Positions 1 to 12,339 are shown, counted from the first letter of the stretch. The stretch: 64,000 nt of DNA from Gordius sp. MW1 (GCA_964036665.1 OZ038532.1:4278001-4342000); one strand, 5' to 3'. Numbers and translations are program-made. Notes: generated from the letters alone by a model not told the origin.

Positions 1-683
1 GTGTTAATTCTTCCTACATTTAAGTTCGTTAATTATTTCCCATAGGACAATTATATTTTAATCGCTCATTTTATGATTGAGGCATAAAAAGCATGCACAT
101 CACTTATAGTATTTTCTTGAAATAAAGTATATAGCAAAACAAGGTTCGCCGGGTCAGCTAGTATATTATAAAATTAATCCGTGTAGAAATCAAGATCTAT
201 CAACTAAATTCAATAACTCTAATACTGCTAAAATTGTTTAGGCAATTTAATGCTATTTTTAACTAATTTATTATTTCATCAGCGCACATATTATGAATTA
301 TGAAATAGTGAAGCTATATTTTTAGTATCCTTATGGTTACTATCATCAAATATTTAATAATTCACATCTTATACAGTTTGATATTTTAAGGAACATGTAA
401 TTTATTTTCGTATTATTTTTGTTTTTGTAGGACGATAATGGATTGATTATGAGGGTAATACTTTTCTAAAATGCAATGTTATAGCTTAGTATAGAACACT
501 ATTAATAAAAGCCATTAGAAACTTTGATAAATATTATATACTTTAGTAGCTGCAGCATTCTCGTGGAGCTAACGACTCTAGTATATGAAATTCAGGTCTA
601 TACGTAAATTTATTTTTTATACCGTTTGACCTATATCAAATATTATAATCATCTGTTTCGTTGGTTGTGAAAATTGTCTTGGG

Positions 684-921
684 TTCAAAATGTCACAGTC
701 CAAAATATCACACGAATATCACGAAAAATTAAATCTCAAATGGGGAGGAAATTTGATGTACATCTAATCCTAACCCAACCCCTAACCTAAAACGCTGACC
801 TAAAACACTACCCAATGGAAATTATGCGCTTGCGCAATGAGTAATTGCGAATCTCACGATCGTGAGATTCGCGAATCTCACGATGTGGCTTTGTTACATT
901 TTGGACTGTGACATTTTGAAA
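684..921. mobile_element. Miniature inverted-repeat element with CAAAATGTCACAGTCCAAAAT termini
   Basis: The left end TCAAAATGTCACAGTCCAAA is matched by the reverse complement of the right end (TTTGGACTGTGACATTTTGA), about 25 bp with one or two mismatches. The interior contains CTAACCCAACCCCTAACC and an inner palindrome around TCTCACGATCGTGAGA (852-867). No coding capacity. Confidence 0.75.
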
Positions 922-1296
922 CGATACCGTGAAAATTATATTTACAAGTATTCAATTTACCATGATATATTAATAAAATTTACTAATTCAATTGATAAAG
1001 TAATTAATTTGAAGTTTGGAGTATAATATTTATTTTGGTATCAATTGGTTCAGTTAGTAGCTTTCAAAAATTAAGTTTAATCTTTAATATTTTAAGTTTA
1101 AAATTTAGCAAAATGTACATGCATAGTTTTTTCAATTAAAAAAATTGATTTAATGAAAGCTATAAGCATTTTGTAAATTAATTTTTACTTAAGATGAATT
1201 TTGTATAAAATTTGAATCCTTTATAAATTTATATGTCATGATAATTAAACTCTGTAAAATATATTAAATTTAATTTGTTGTACTATATATGATGTT

Positions 1297-1300
1297 TTTC

Positions 1301-1355
<55 letters not shown>

Positions 1356-1376
1356 AATATATATATAAATATATAT
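1297..1376. repeat. AT microsatellite
   Basis: About 80 bp of near-perfect (AT)n and (ATAT)n with occasional C or A interruptions. Confidence 0.9.
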
Positions 1377-1813
1377 TGTGTTTTCTATGCTATTCAAATT
1401 TATTTTTGAAATTAACAAAATCTTTTAGTTTATGAATTTGATTGAATTTTTAGAAGAATGAATTACGAATAATCAACTTATTTTTGACCATATTGAGTTT
1501 TAAGACTTCCTACTTTTTAAAATTTCTATACATCTTTATAGTTAATAAATAAAATTTATTAATCAAGGTTTACCAAATATTTTAATTTTACTGTTTTTTA
1601 TCTAAATTATATACATTTAGATTTTAATAAATAAACCCTTCAAATCACGTGACTCAAATAACCCTACCCTTTCACCTATATCTCTATTTTGTAACTTGCA
1701 TAATGAAGTGTAAAATATAACTTTAGAAAATTATCTTATATACAAATATTTTTCTCCCTACTTAATAAATATACACTATATGTCATGGTCATTTCATTAT
1801 TCATAACCTTTTA

Positions 1814-1979
1814 CATGGGGGTAGCCAGGAGGGGGTGGCAGGGAAAGGCGGCTGCCCCCCTCTAAATCCTAAATTCTCTAAAATTTAATATAATAATGAT
1901 TAAAAAATAAAAAATTATCATTTTGCCCCTCCCTAAATCATTATTGCCCCCCTCTAATCCAATCCTGGCTACGCCCATG
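1814..1979. mobile_element. CATGGGCGTAGCCAGG-family miniature element with 8-bp TSD
   Basis: Ends CATGGGGGTAGCCAGGA and TCCTGGCTACGCCCATG form the terminal inverted repeats. The 8-bp direct repeat ACCTTTTA flanks it at 1806-1813 and 1980-1987. The interior is G-rich on the left, C-rich on the right and noncoding. The 8-bp duplication points to hAT-type transposition. Confidence 0.85.
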
Positions 1980-2646
1980 ACCTTTTATATCTCAACCACA
2001 ATAAACGTTTACTTATATTTTTCATGTATGCTTTTTGCTCCTAAGTCCTAAAATCATCTTTTGCCCTTATAACTTTCTTCTAATATTAAAAATAATCTAT
2101 TAGCCCCCATGTGTTTTTCCCATCGCCAAAGCGCCCCTCAGTAATTGAGTAAAGCTAACAGAGTAAGTATATCAAGCACATAGCTTTCTATCTATATAGT
2201 AGTACATGAAAAACCCAATAAATTCCATGCTATTTTTTTATCCTTTCACCTGTTTTAAATTCCCTCTCGCCTATGCCCCCCCCCCTCTCCAAAGTGTTCT
2301 GCTTAAATTTGAATCGCAAAAACTGGTAATGGTTATAGGGAGTGGAAATATAAAGTTTTTCTCATAGTTTTAACCCTAATAAAACTATCAAATATAAAAG
2401 AATATTCGGGTAAAAATAATCTAAACTATGGTTTTTTGGCATAAATTTAGTTTATACAACGCTTTAAAAACTTGAATCTATTTTATCTGATTTTAATTCT
2501 GAACTATACGCAGAACTTTTCAATTTTAAATCGTATGCAAATTATAGGATTACTTTTTGATTTGTATGTGTTTAAGTCTTTTTTGAGTTCCCAAACTTCA
2601 TATTCGAAATCAACCGTGGGGTGGCGTGTATTCGATATTGTTCAAT

Positions 2647-2866
2647 TAGTGTAGTAAAAACGGCTGGGTTTTGTTAAGTCGGCCATTGATTGAATTCAGT
2701 TTTTCAAATTTCGACTAAACTTAGAGGTCGACTAAACATAAACATACCAATGTTTTTGCTGTCTGTTTTTCTTAGTCGATCTCTAGGTTTAGTCGAAACT
2801 TAAAAAACTGGCCAGAGTCGACGACCGTTACTCTTAGGCAAACACCCAGCCGTTTTTACAACACTA
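2647..2866. mobile_element. TAGTGTTGTAAAAACGGCTGGG-family palindromic element (one of about 15)
   Basis: The left terminus TAGTGTAGTAAAAACGGCTG and right terminus CCGTTTTTACAACACTA pair with each other. The interior carries AGTCGAC/GTCGACT motifs, so the whole unit folds back on itself. Termini begin and end in TA, consistent with a TA target. Confidence 0.8.
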
Positions 2867-3469
2867 TTTTCTACAAGCCATAAAGTAAAAACATTTTTGA
2901 GCCTTATATGGAGAGGGTTAACTGCTCCCTCTCCCTCTCCTGATTTTTAAATTTTTTTTTGGTATTTGATAAAAGAATAGTTACGTATTTGAAAAATCAT
3001 GCTTTTGCCCGGATCGTATCTTGGTTGCCTCCATGATAATTTTGTAATTAAAAAAGGGATTGATTTATCCCATTCATATGTTCCATTCTAAATTATTTCT
3101 GCCCCGTTACTTTTGTGTCACGTTATTTACCAATGAATTCAAACTCGACCTTAATTTACTTTTTTTTCGAACTTAATTGAAGTAAATAGAAAAGTTAAGT
3201 ATTATAAATACTTGGAAAACATTCCTATATATATTGCTATATATATTGCTATTGAATTAAATTTACAAGTAGTAATTTGCGCATTTTCTCCCTCGTAAAC
3301 AAGATTCGCGATTATCATATGGGGTAGTAAAGGAGTTTGTTTCCCAATATTATTCTACATAATTTTTAAGGATCGGGGGCCAAATGTTTTGAGAGTGGTT
3401 GTCTCAATGGGGACAAATAGTTATAGTATTGTTGAGTTACGAGTATTTTGAAATTTTTAGTGCCTCGGC

Positions 3470-3745
3470 CATGGGCGTACGCAGGGGGGGGAGGCGGTTG
3501 CCCCCCCCTAATTTAAAAATAAGATTTTTTTTAATACAAAAACCCTCAAGAATTAAAAAAATTATGTTTTGCCCCCCTCTAATTTTGCTCTGCCCCACCC
3601 TAATTAGGCTCTGCCCCACCCTAATTAGGCTTTGTTCCCCCTCGGGATAGCCGAGACCTTTTTTTTTTGCTCTCAGGAAAATATTAGAGAAAATTTTTTT
3701 TTTAATCTGCCCCCCCTCTAATTCAAAACCTGCGTACGCCCATGG
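3470..3745. mobile_element. CATGGGCGTA-family miniature element with 8-bp TSD
   Basis: Termini CATGGGCGTACGCAGG and CCTGCGTACGCCCATG; flanking 8-bp direct repeat GCCTCGGC on both sides. Noncoding, with poly(G) left and poly(C) right arms. The short open frames here on both strands are by-products of the element. Confidence 0.85.
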
Positions 3746-4219
3746 CCTCGGCTGAAGAGAGAGAATCTTTGTCTTGATCAGGTGGGACAAATGCAACATG
3801 GCGGCGTGTTTTTCCATTACCAGACCTGAGTCGACAAAGTCCATAAGGCATATGTCCCCACTAGCCTCGCATGTGTCACACATTTTTCTTGAAAAATACA
3901 AGGCGGGGGAAGGGCAAGAGGTTACATTAAAACTTGGTACCACCTCCCTTCCCTATTCCTTATCAATCATATTTAAATTAATTCAATCGATTGACGGCCT
4001 TGCGCGAGGATATTTAATGATGATAAAAAGGGATGGACGGACGACCCCTTTTTTAAATCAATAATCTTATCATTCATTCATTGCCTGCTCGGATTTAATT
4101 TTATTAATTCTACTTCTAGCCTTGGGGATATACTTGAGCGTCTCAAGGAGTGTGCGCTTGTTCTTAATTAAGTTTATTGTGATGATTTAAGGTTTTGGGG
4201 GAATTTAATGTTTAAAATA

Positions 4220-4592
4220 AATATTAACAAAACCGGAATTTACTAATTAATTTTAAATGTTATATAACGAAATAATTATTATCTACCATAATTATGAGGG
4301 TTTATACTATAACTACCATAAGAATGGGTTGAATCTAATTTGGGCTTTATATATAATTATCTCGCTTAGAATGTGACTAGAAAATTAACTCTAGCATACT
4401 GATGAGCTCTAATAAGAGCGAAAACGTTATATGTCTGTTATCATTTTCGAGTCAAATGCTAAAAACGATAGGGATACATAAAGTCAAATTAGTCCCTAAT
4501 TAAAATTGCATATAGATGGCGCCAAAGAGTATACTTTTAAGTTAATTGCGGCACCTATAAATGGGATTATTATTATCTTCTTCAAAATATTG
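4220..4592 (+). ncRNA. Retrozyme-like repeat with hammerhead ribozyme core
   Basis: At 4399-4422 the sequence reads CTGATGA, then a perfect 5-bp stem (GCTCT AATA AGAGC, 4406-4419), then GAAA: the hammerhead core with stem II. A GTC triplet suitable as cleavage site lies at 4433-4435, leaving a very short stem III. One extra A after GAAA and a poorly paired stem I make this copy degenerate. The surrounding repeat of about 370 bp is homologous to 53632-54010. Confidence 0.6.
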
Positions 4593-5072
4593 GACTAGGA
4601 ACTTTGTCTAGACTAATGTGATGTTAGCCGACTCGTAATTAATCGCTTTATTTATGGCTCACTTTTGGTTGTCCGTCCGTCGTCCTGTCTTGTCCAACTT
4701 ATAATTTTTGCAACAATTGATGTGGGAACCTGATACGGTTTTTAATGGCTGTGGACTTATGCCTCTGCACAATATCTTTATTTTGCTTTCGCACCGAGAC
4801 AACCATTGACCACCGGTTGACTTTAATTTTTTCGACCTCGCCCGAGCCCAAATTTCATCTCTATTTTTGTGGCCAACTTGAGACCTTTATAAATTTCTTT
4901 TGCAACTTGTCTAGCTCGTTGTTTTATAAAAGATAATTGCGATATTGGCTTGATAATTCCTTGCAAATTAACGATGACCGTAGCTTACTTTTAATTGTCT
5001 GACCCCGGCCCGAAGTCAAATTTTTTTAATCGACATCTCGATCGTCGCTTTTAAACTGGTTATGCGGGTGGG

Positions 5073-5195
5073 CATGGGCGTAGCCAGGGGCCCCCCCTAA
5101 ATGGCGAAATTTTTTTTTTCTATGCAAAAACCCTTAAAAATTAAAAAAAATACGTTTTGCCCCCCCCCCCAATCCAAAACCTGGCTACGCCCATG
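5073..5195. mobile_element. CATGGGCGTAGCCAGG-family miniature element
   Basis: Termini CATGGGCGTAGCCAGG and CCTGGCTACGCCCATG form a perfect 16-bp inverted repeat. Flanks CGGGTGGG and CAGGTTGG are only a partial 8-bp match. It contains a run of C. Confidence 0.85.
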
Positions 5196-5565
5196 CAGGT
5201 TGGGTTTGGAGTGCTTTATGTTAAGTACACTCGCATTAAACCAAGTTAAGGCTTGCATGCAAAGAATTTTAATTTTCTAATTTACTTGGACAACATAAAG
5301 CTCATCCCGTACACGCCCCAAATTTATTTATAATGATACTAGATTGGCCTTTACCTGCCACGCACAACTAAAGAATTCAATCCATCTATGCGAAATGTAA
5401 ATTGCGATTGTAGCAAATATCTGAGAACATATTAAATTTATAAATTGATAAGTTAATATTGACCACGATATGGATAAGGTTTTGCATATCGATACTTTAC
5501 GTTTTAAAAATTTTATTCCGATCACAAGTTTATCCTTTTTTATACATCCCTATATGCTCCAAACA

Positions 5566-5656
5566 AGTGTCGTAAAAATGGCTGAGTCTTAGCAGTCTTA
5601 GTCGACTAAACAAAGGTCGACCAAACTAAACCCAACAGCCGTTTTTCCAACACTAC
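5566..5656. mobile_element. Short copy of the TAGTGTTGTAAAAACGG palindromic family
   Basis: Begins AGTGTCGTAAAAATGGCTG and ends CAGCCGTTTTTCCAACACTA, with GTCGACTAAAC in the middle. Internally deleted copy of about 90 bp. Confidence 0.75.
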
Positions 5657-6215
5657 TACTACAAACCCATAAACTGCATAGGAATTGAATTAATGATAGC
5701 TTAATCGTTGCCCTGAAAACTTTTCTTGAATCTCATGGCCGCCTTGATACAATCTCATCTCCTGCCCCTCCCCTCCCCCGCATCGCCTAGTGCAATTCTC
5801 GAGGGAAGGGTCAGGCTAGCTTTAGTTTTTTTGTTATCGATTTTGATGCTAGTAGAAGAAACTTTAATTAGTGCATATATATATATATGGGTGGGAATGG
5901 CCTTTTGTGAATTGTGATATTGTTGGCCTTTTCATTCCTCCTTCCTTCCTTTCTCGATTCATCCCTTTTGCAAAGTGAATAACTTGTGTTCGGGTTTGGG
6001 ATAAAAGATGGCGTTGGGCGATGATTTGTGCTTTGCAATATCGTTGTTAGTGTAGGTTTCGGTTTCAGTGTTTAAGTTTTTGTTGTTAACGAGTTTAATT
6101 TTAGGTGAAATAGATTCACAGACTAGCTAAATAAGTGTACACTTTTTCCGCCATTTTTAAATCTGCACAAATAAAGAAATTTTATATAGATTATAGTGAT
6201 TTTGGTTATTTAAGG

Positions 6216-6884
6216 CAGTGGTTCTTAACCTTTTTATACACGCGACCCCCCAAATATTTTATAATTTGTTTGCGGCCCCCCATTTTTTTTCCTAATAATT
6301 TATATTTGTTAAATTATCTATAATATATTGATTTTCTATTATTTTTTGATTTTATTATATAATAAACATTTTAAATAGATAATGAAATAATAATAACATA
6401 AAAACTTCATAATTAAACATAAAAACAATGTTTAAAATAAAAAATATATGCATTCGGAAATATATTTAATGAGATTTCTGCTGCTGAACATCTTCAGCCA
6501 ATTTGTTAATTCTTGGTTCAATTGATTGTAATGCTATCCTCATGCAGGATCGAGTCGCAATCGATTGCGTTTTTTAGTTTTTATATCCACCATAGTTGAG
6601 AAGCCTTTTTCACACAAATATGTACTAGCGAAAGGCAGCAAATTTTGAATTGCTGCTGAAAATAATGGAGGATATTCTGCACGAATTTGTATCCAAAATT
6701 GCGGCAAACTTTTAGTTTTAAACAAAGATCCTAAATTGCAATCATTTATTATTTCTAATAATGAATCTTAAGACAACGAGTTCGAATCCCCTGGTGAGTA
6801 TTTTTTCTAAAGCTTTGCTGAATATTTTTATTTTATCCTAAAAAATTTGGCGGGGGGTCGCGACCCCCAGGTTAAGAATCACTG
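6216..6884 (-). mobile_element. hAT transposon remnant with 8-bp TSD
   Basis: Termini CAGTGGTTCTTAACC and GGTTAAGAATCACTG are inverted repeats. The 8-bp direct repeat ATTTAAGG sits at 6208-6215 and 6885-6892. The interior retains a broken transposase C-terminus. At 669 bp it is a non-autonomous deletion derivative. Confidence 0.92.
6477..6725 (-). pseudogene. hAT transposase C-terminal dimerisation-domain remnant (ZBED5-like)
   Basis: Minus-strand translation gives FWIQIRAEYPPLFSAAIQNL, LPFASTYLCEKGFSTMVDIK and TKKRNRLRLDP, then after a frame change RIALQSIEPRINKLAED. This is the hAT dimerisation signature (LLPFxTTYLCExGFSxxxxIKTKxRNRLxxxxDxRxALSxI). The frameshift lies at about 6540. No N-terminal catalytic part is present. 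Confidence 0.88.
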
Positions 6885-9838
6885 ATTTAAGGTGTTTATA
6901 ATAGTAGAAAAAAATTTGTGAATTAGTTAAGCATTGATAACAGCATTTTAAAATGTATATCTTTTTTACACAATTCATAAAAAGTTGTGATGATGTGATG
7001 TTAAAGCGATTTAAAGCCATCTGCATTTTATTAAAAAATCATGTATTAGCATTCTTGTTTTATTTATTGCCTATGAGGAAAGTAAATTCACTTTTTTTGT
7101 TTGAAAAAGGGGAACACTGCCCGAATTTGACACTCCTCTAGTCCGTCCATTGGTATAAAAGACATTTATGGGGGTCCTTCAATAATTATTAATTTAAAAT
7201 GGCCTCTTAATGCAATATCAAAACTAATCCGATAAGTTATGTTTAAGGTTAAAATAGTCTGTGCCTTAAGTTCGAAGGTAATAATTGATTTATTTTTAGC
7301 TATTTTCCATTCGAGCTACTATTTTACATCAAAGGTAAGTTAAACATTAATGTCCAATTATTTACACCCATTCGGAACTGCGAACTTGTAGCAAAAAGAT
7401 CTTTGGTATTAGTAGTCGTTTAAACGAAACAAACTAAAGATTTTGGTGTCTGTTTTTGTTAGTCGACCAATTAGAGAACAGACCAAGGGATTTTGGTTTG
7501 TTTTTGTTGAACAAGGTCGACTAAACAAAACCCCTCTTAAGGGGAAATCGTTGGGTAATTTATTTTTGGAATTAATAAGTTTACATTGTTGGCACTAGTT
7601 TTCAGCGTGCGACTCACCAATTTTAGTTACACCTCTAGGGTCTCTTAAAATTTGTGAAATCCACCACATTTTTCTCCCAATCTCGATTGGGCTAGCTCCT
7701 CCGTCCTAATGTATTTCATTGGCGTAATCCGCGGGAAAATTGCTTTTGTATTCCTATTAATTTTACTTCATTTTTAGCATATAGCAAAAGAGTCGCATTT
7801 GTAATCCTTTTAAGTTTTATAAAGTATCAGAGGTCAGATTTGTTAAAAAGTTTTCTGCCCTAAACCCGGCCTGGTCTGATTTTATAACTAAGCCTCCCGC
7901 CCGAGCCCGCCCGAACCCTTATAAGTGTCTGCCGAGCCATGGCCGAGTTATTAGAGGTGCTCGAACTGCTCTGCCCGAAATGATGTTTTTTAAAATTTTT
8001 GTAACTAATATCGTTATATTTTGTAAATTTATATTCAATCAAATAAAAAAGTTACATGTTAATACACGAAACAGAATTATACATTATTTGAGAAATTGAA
8101 CCCGAATAGCCTGAATCTTAATATGACGCTCGCCCGGGCCCACCCAAAAATCTAAATTTATGACAGTTGCCCGGCCGTGGGCCAGACGGGCGGCGGGACG
8201 GGTCTCTGAAAGTTAGGGTAAAATTTTAAGACACCTGATCCTGGCTACGCCTAATATGGTGTTTAATAAATTAATTTTTAAACAACTGTGTTGGTTCACC
8301 TTTATTATACCGGAAACGTTTTGCATTGGGACCGCTAAAGTGATGTCACCTTAGTAAGATGGGAACTATTTGGATTATGACTCACACCACTCTCCCCCCC
8401 CCCCTCCACTCCTTATATTTTGTTGTTTGTACTAGTGTTAAAAAGACTGCGTTTTGTTTGATCGACCTACGGTTCAACTAAGACTAATGGTCAACTCCGG
8501 TCTGTTTTCCACATTTCGACTAAGCCTAGAGGTCGAAACCTTGGTCGCTTTATGTTCGGTCGGCTAAAGCCCAAGGCCGACCGAACAAACCCAGCTTCTA
8601 CCTTTTCCCCCAGTTTGTTCCCCCTCGTGTCTTATTAAATATTTTAAATTTTTTATCTATTTTTTAATTATAAAAATAGCTGTTTATATTAATAGGTGAT
8701 TATTAATATTACACTCATTGACCACGAGAGTGTTGAAAGTTGCTCGAATATCATTGACGCTCTATCTTTTCTAAGCATCAACTTCTATATCTAAAATATT
8801 TAAATAGTGGCAGTTATTGCAAAATTTGTAGCTTAAATTTTTTTTAAATTAATTTCCCACGTCTGTTAAGCTAGATACTTTTTCGTGCTTTGAATAAAAT
8901 TATTAGCGGTGTGATGTGACGACAGTGAGAGCTATTAATTAGCTAGCACGCTTCAGTTAATCAGGCATGTTTTTTTTAAGAATATATACGTTCTTTTAAA
9001 GCTAACATGGCGAAAAAAGGGTCTTTTTCCTATGGGAATTTGATATTCTCTCCATTTTAACCACCTAATTATACTAAAAGAAATTTTTTTAACTTTTAGT
9101 TTATTTGCACAGGGAACTACCCCAAGTGATAAATAATATCCTTAAAAAACTGAAAGCTTTTTTGCTCTGACTGCATATACTTTCGTTTTCGACACTTCAA
9201 TTTATTTTTATTGTTCTGTAGGTTAGTGATAGCTTCTAGTTTTTGCATAAATTTGCGTTAATTATTAGTTTAAATGTTTATCCAATTGTAACACAACACT
9301 TCAATTGATGAGTATCAATCATTAACTTCAATGTTGATTTTTTCACGAAGTATATAAACGTGGCGCTAGTATCGAGGTCGTGGCTCAAATATTGCCCGAA
9401 TTATTAAAATATTAGAAATTGTACGGTAGTTTTTTGTTTTAACGCTTTAAATCTTTTAACTAGGAACGGATCTAAAGACTATATTAATGGCACTTCAAAT
9501 AATGATCTAGGGGTGGGGATTTTAGTAGAATTTTTTAGCTTAAATGGCCTACTTACCCAAAAGCACAAATTTTGGAATCTAAATTGAGAAAATAGTACCC
9601 TCAATCAATACGCTTTATTCGTTAATATAGTATTTTGAGATAATCTTTTTGGCGATGTCTGATTTAGAGTTGTGTAACGGCGTGACGAGCGCGAAGCGAA
9701 AATTTCAAGCATCAGTTACAAATGGTTTGAGTTGATATTATGGAAATGTATATTACTTTGAACTTGTTTGAAAGGCCATTATAAAAAAGTCAAATATATG
9801 CACTATATTGTAACGCTTTGAGCAAATTATGAACGCCA

Positions 9839-10020
9839 TTTGTTCGACCTTTAGTTCAACTAAGGCGAAGGGTCGACTATGGTCTGTTTTTGAAATTTCG
9901 ACAAAGCCTAGAGGTCTACCAAAAAAAAGAGACCATAAAACCCTTGCTCGGTTTATGTTTAGTCGACTAAAACCGAAGGTCGATTAAACAAAACCGGGCC
10001 GTTCGTTTTTACAACACTAG
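9839..10020. mobile_element. Palindromic TAGTGTTGTAAAAACGG-family copy
   Basis: Left arm TGTTCGACCTTTAGTTCAAC; right arm AGTCGACTAAAACCGAAGG and CCGTTCGTTTTTACAACACT. The two arms are complementary in the GTCGAC segments. The left terminus is eroded. Confidence 0.65.
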
Positions 10021-10299
10021 GTACTATACACACCCTCCACATAATTAGATAAAATAAAAAATATGCATTTATAAACGTTATGGAAACGTTTTCTGGGCCC
10101 AATTCCTTGCTTTAACGGATCCGATTAAATAGTCACTTAGAATCAATCCTCTCATGGGATTATATAAGAGAATTTGTCAGCTAAAATATCTAGGTACTTT
10201 TGAGGTAAATCGCGCTAGATTAGCCTTGCAAAGCTTAGGCTCGTAGGACAAATGACTTCCTCCTCATCTGGCGGAAGTTGTAAACGTAGTAATTCTAAT

Positions 10300-10627
10300 T
10301 ACTGTTGTAAAAAGACGCCGTTTGGTCTGTTTATCTTAGCCGACCTTTAGGCTTAGTCGAAACGTGAAAAACATACCAGAGGATTTTGTGTTAAAGCAAA
10401 GATCGACAATCTAGACGCAGGTCTTTTTTAGTAATTAATATACGATGGTCACCGACCACTTCACTCTCGTTTGAACCCATACTCGCGCACGTTTTTTTCA
10501 CAAATTTAGTCGACGTATATTTATGCGACTAAGGAAAACAGACCAGAATATCTTTGTTTCGTTGATGTTTAGTCGACTAAAACCGAAGGTCGATCAAACA
10601 AAACCCAGCCGTTTTTACAACATTAGC
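10300..10627. mobile_element. Compound copy of the palindromic family
   Basis: Left end CTGTTGTAAAAAGACGCCG at about 10301 and right end CAGCCGTTTTTACAACATTA at about 10627. At about 330 bp it is longer than other copies and may hold an internal insertion or two nested copies. Confidence 0.55.
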
Positions 10628-10905
10628 TCGGGGGGTAAGGAGGTTGTAAAAATTTTCAATAAACATTTGCAATATACCCCTCAATTTTATTCGATAGTTT
10701 TGTTCGAGGCAGGGGATGGCTGGCTACTTTCTTTCTTTATCCCTAATCTTTAAAAAATGCTAACTCCTATGATATTTGTAAAAATGAAAACTCTTTTACC
10801 CGTTCCATGGTTAAAAGCTCTAAAAATAATTTACATTTTTTTACTTCCACTTTGATTAAGTACTTATTAGTGTTGTAAAAACGGCTGGGTTTTGTTTGGT
10901 CCACC

Positions 10906-11000
10906 TTTTAATTGCTATGCAATTTATGGGCTCGTTTTTTGTTGTCCGTCCGTCCGTTGTCCGTCCGTCCGTCCGTTACCCTCCTATCTATTTGCATTGG
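10906..11000. repeat. ATTGCTATGCAATTTATGG / GTCCGTCC repeat family
   Basis: AATTGCTATGCAATTTATGG is followed by a (CCGT)n run. The same unit appears, complete or partial, near 4650-4700, 11209-11228, 22549-22600, 35920-35941, 41905-41922 and 46170-46310 in either orientation. It sits directly against a truncated palindromic-family terminus (10870-10906). Confidence 0.6.
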
Positions 11001-11021
11001 GTATATTAGGTTATCGATTTT

Positions 11022-11138
11022 CTAAATTAATGCATGAGAAAGGGTGCCCCACCCCTCATCTCTATCTCCCTCGCTGTGTTATTTTTTAAATTAATGCATA
11101 AGAGGTGCCCCACCCCTCATCTCTATCTCCCTCGCTTT
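11022..11138. repeat. Two-copy direct repeat of about 63 bp
   Basis: TTAATGCAT(G/A)AGA...GGTGCCCCACCCC followed by TCATCTCTATCTCCCTCGCT occurs at about 11027-11075 and again at about 11090-11138. Confidence 0.85.
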
Positions 11139-11254
11139 CGGGCGGGGTCGGGTTTTAATTGCTACGTTAAATTATTATATAATAAACATAAATAAAAGTT
11201 GTTTACTTTTAATTGCTATGCAATTTAACTAGTTTTTGGGTTAGAATCCCGGAG

Positions 11255-11935
11255 TTTTTTTCGACTCTTATGATTGTTCTTGTTACTATCATTGATAATA
11301 AGACTTTTTGGCCGTCGGCTGGCTGCTGACCAATGAAAAAAATGACCATTGGCCAAAATGTGAATCCGAGTATATTTTTTCGTTTTTTTTGACTATTATG
11401 ATTGTTCCTGTTACTACCATTGCTATTATGACTTTTTGGCCGTCCGCTGGCTCCTGACCGATGGAAAAAATGACCATTGGCCAAAATGTGAATCGAAATT
11501 ATTTTTTTCATTTTTTTTGACTATTATGATTGTTCCTGTTCCTACCATTGCTATTATGACTTTTGGCCGTCCGCTGGCTGCTGACCAATGGAATAAAATG
11601 ACCATTGGCCAAAATGTGATTCGAAAACTTTTTTTTCCTTTTTTTTTGACTATTATGAATTTATATCCACTTTTACCGTGTCCTGGCTGGTGACCAATGG
11701 AAAAAAATGACCATTGGGCAAAATGTGATTCGAAAATTTTTTTTTCGTTTTTTTTTACTCTTATGAATTTATATCCACTTTTACCGTGTGCTGGCTGCTG
11801 ACCAATGGAAAAAAAAAAACCATTGGCCAAAGTGAGCATCAAAATTTTTTTTCCGTTTTTTGGCTATCATTGATTTATAGAGTGTCTGTTGGTACTGACC
11901 AATGGAGAAAAAATGACCATTGGCCAAATTTTTGA
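11255..11935. repeat. Satellite-like tandem array, six units of about 97-128 bp
   Basis: Units share GGCTGCTGACCAATGG, ATGACCATTGGCCAAAATGT and a poly(T)/GACTATTATGA tract. The GACCAATG anchor recurs at 11328, 11456, 11583, 11692, 11800 and 11897. Each unit contains a CCAATGG...CCATTGG inverted repeat. Long open frames on both strands are by-products of the periodicity. Confidence 0.9.
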
Positions 11936-12339
11936 TTTAATTAAAAATTGTTCAAATTCAACAAAAAATTTCTCCCAACAATTCTGCAAATTCTTAACAT
12001 TGTGATGTTTTATAATATAATGTTTGTTAGACCCATAATCACTAAAGGCCATAAAAACTAATGTAATACGCAACTAGATGCAAACACTAAATCTAACCCT
12101 AACCCTTGCCTATATTACATTTTGCCTATATTACATTTTGCCTATAAATGGAAAATTTGTATAAAATTAATTAATCATTAGGCATTTAATACCCCCCTAT
12201 ACTATAGGCATTTTCGCCCCTTCCCACCTTTCTCGCCCATAAATTGCATAGTAAATATGATACATTTATACGAAGTACAGATGAGTCGTCCCCCCTTCCC
12301 TTCCCCTCTTCCCTTCCCTTCTCCCCCTTCCCACGAGGG

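Larger units (their letters stand above)
1..6207. other. 5' intergenic region, no recognised gene
   Basis: Very AT-rich spacer with short chance open frames only. Contains an AT microsatellite (about 1297-1376), several miniature inverted-repeat elements and a hammerhead-bearing repeat (4220-4592), listed separately. Confidence 0.6.

Noticed and set aside
3399-3943. Overlapping open frames on both strands (83 and 168 codons)
   Set aside because: They largely translate the arms of a miniature element (poly(G)/poly(C)) and have no recognisable domain.
6772-6800. GTTCGAATCCCCTGG resembling a tRNA T-arm
   Set aside because: No acceptor, D or anticodon stem can be drawn around it, and it lies within the hAT element.
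11209-11842. Several open frames of 60-138 codons on both strands
   Set aside because: They arise from the 97-128 bp tandem units and repeat the same peptide with each unit.
12085-12105. CTAACCCTAACCC as telomeric repeat
   Set aside because: Only two units, in repeat-derived context (similar to 765-790); not a telomere array.
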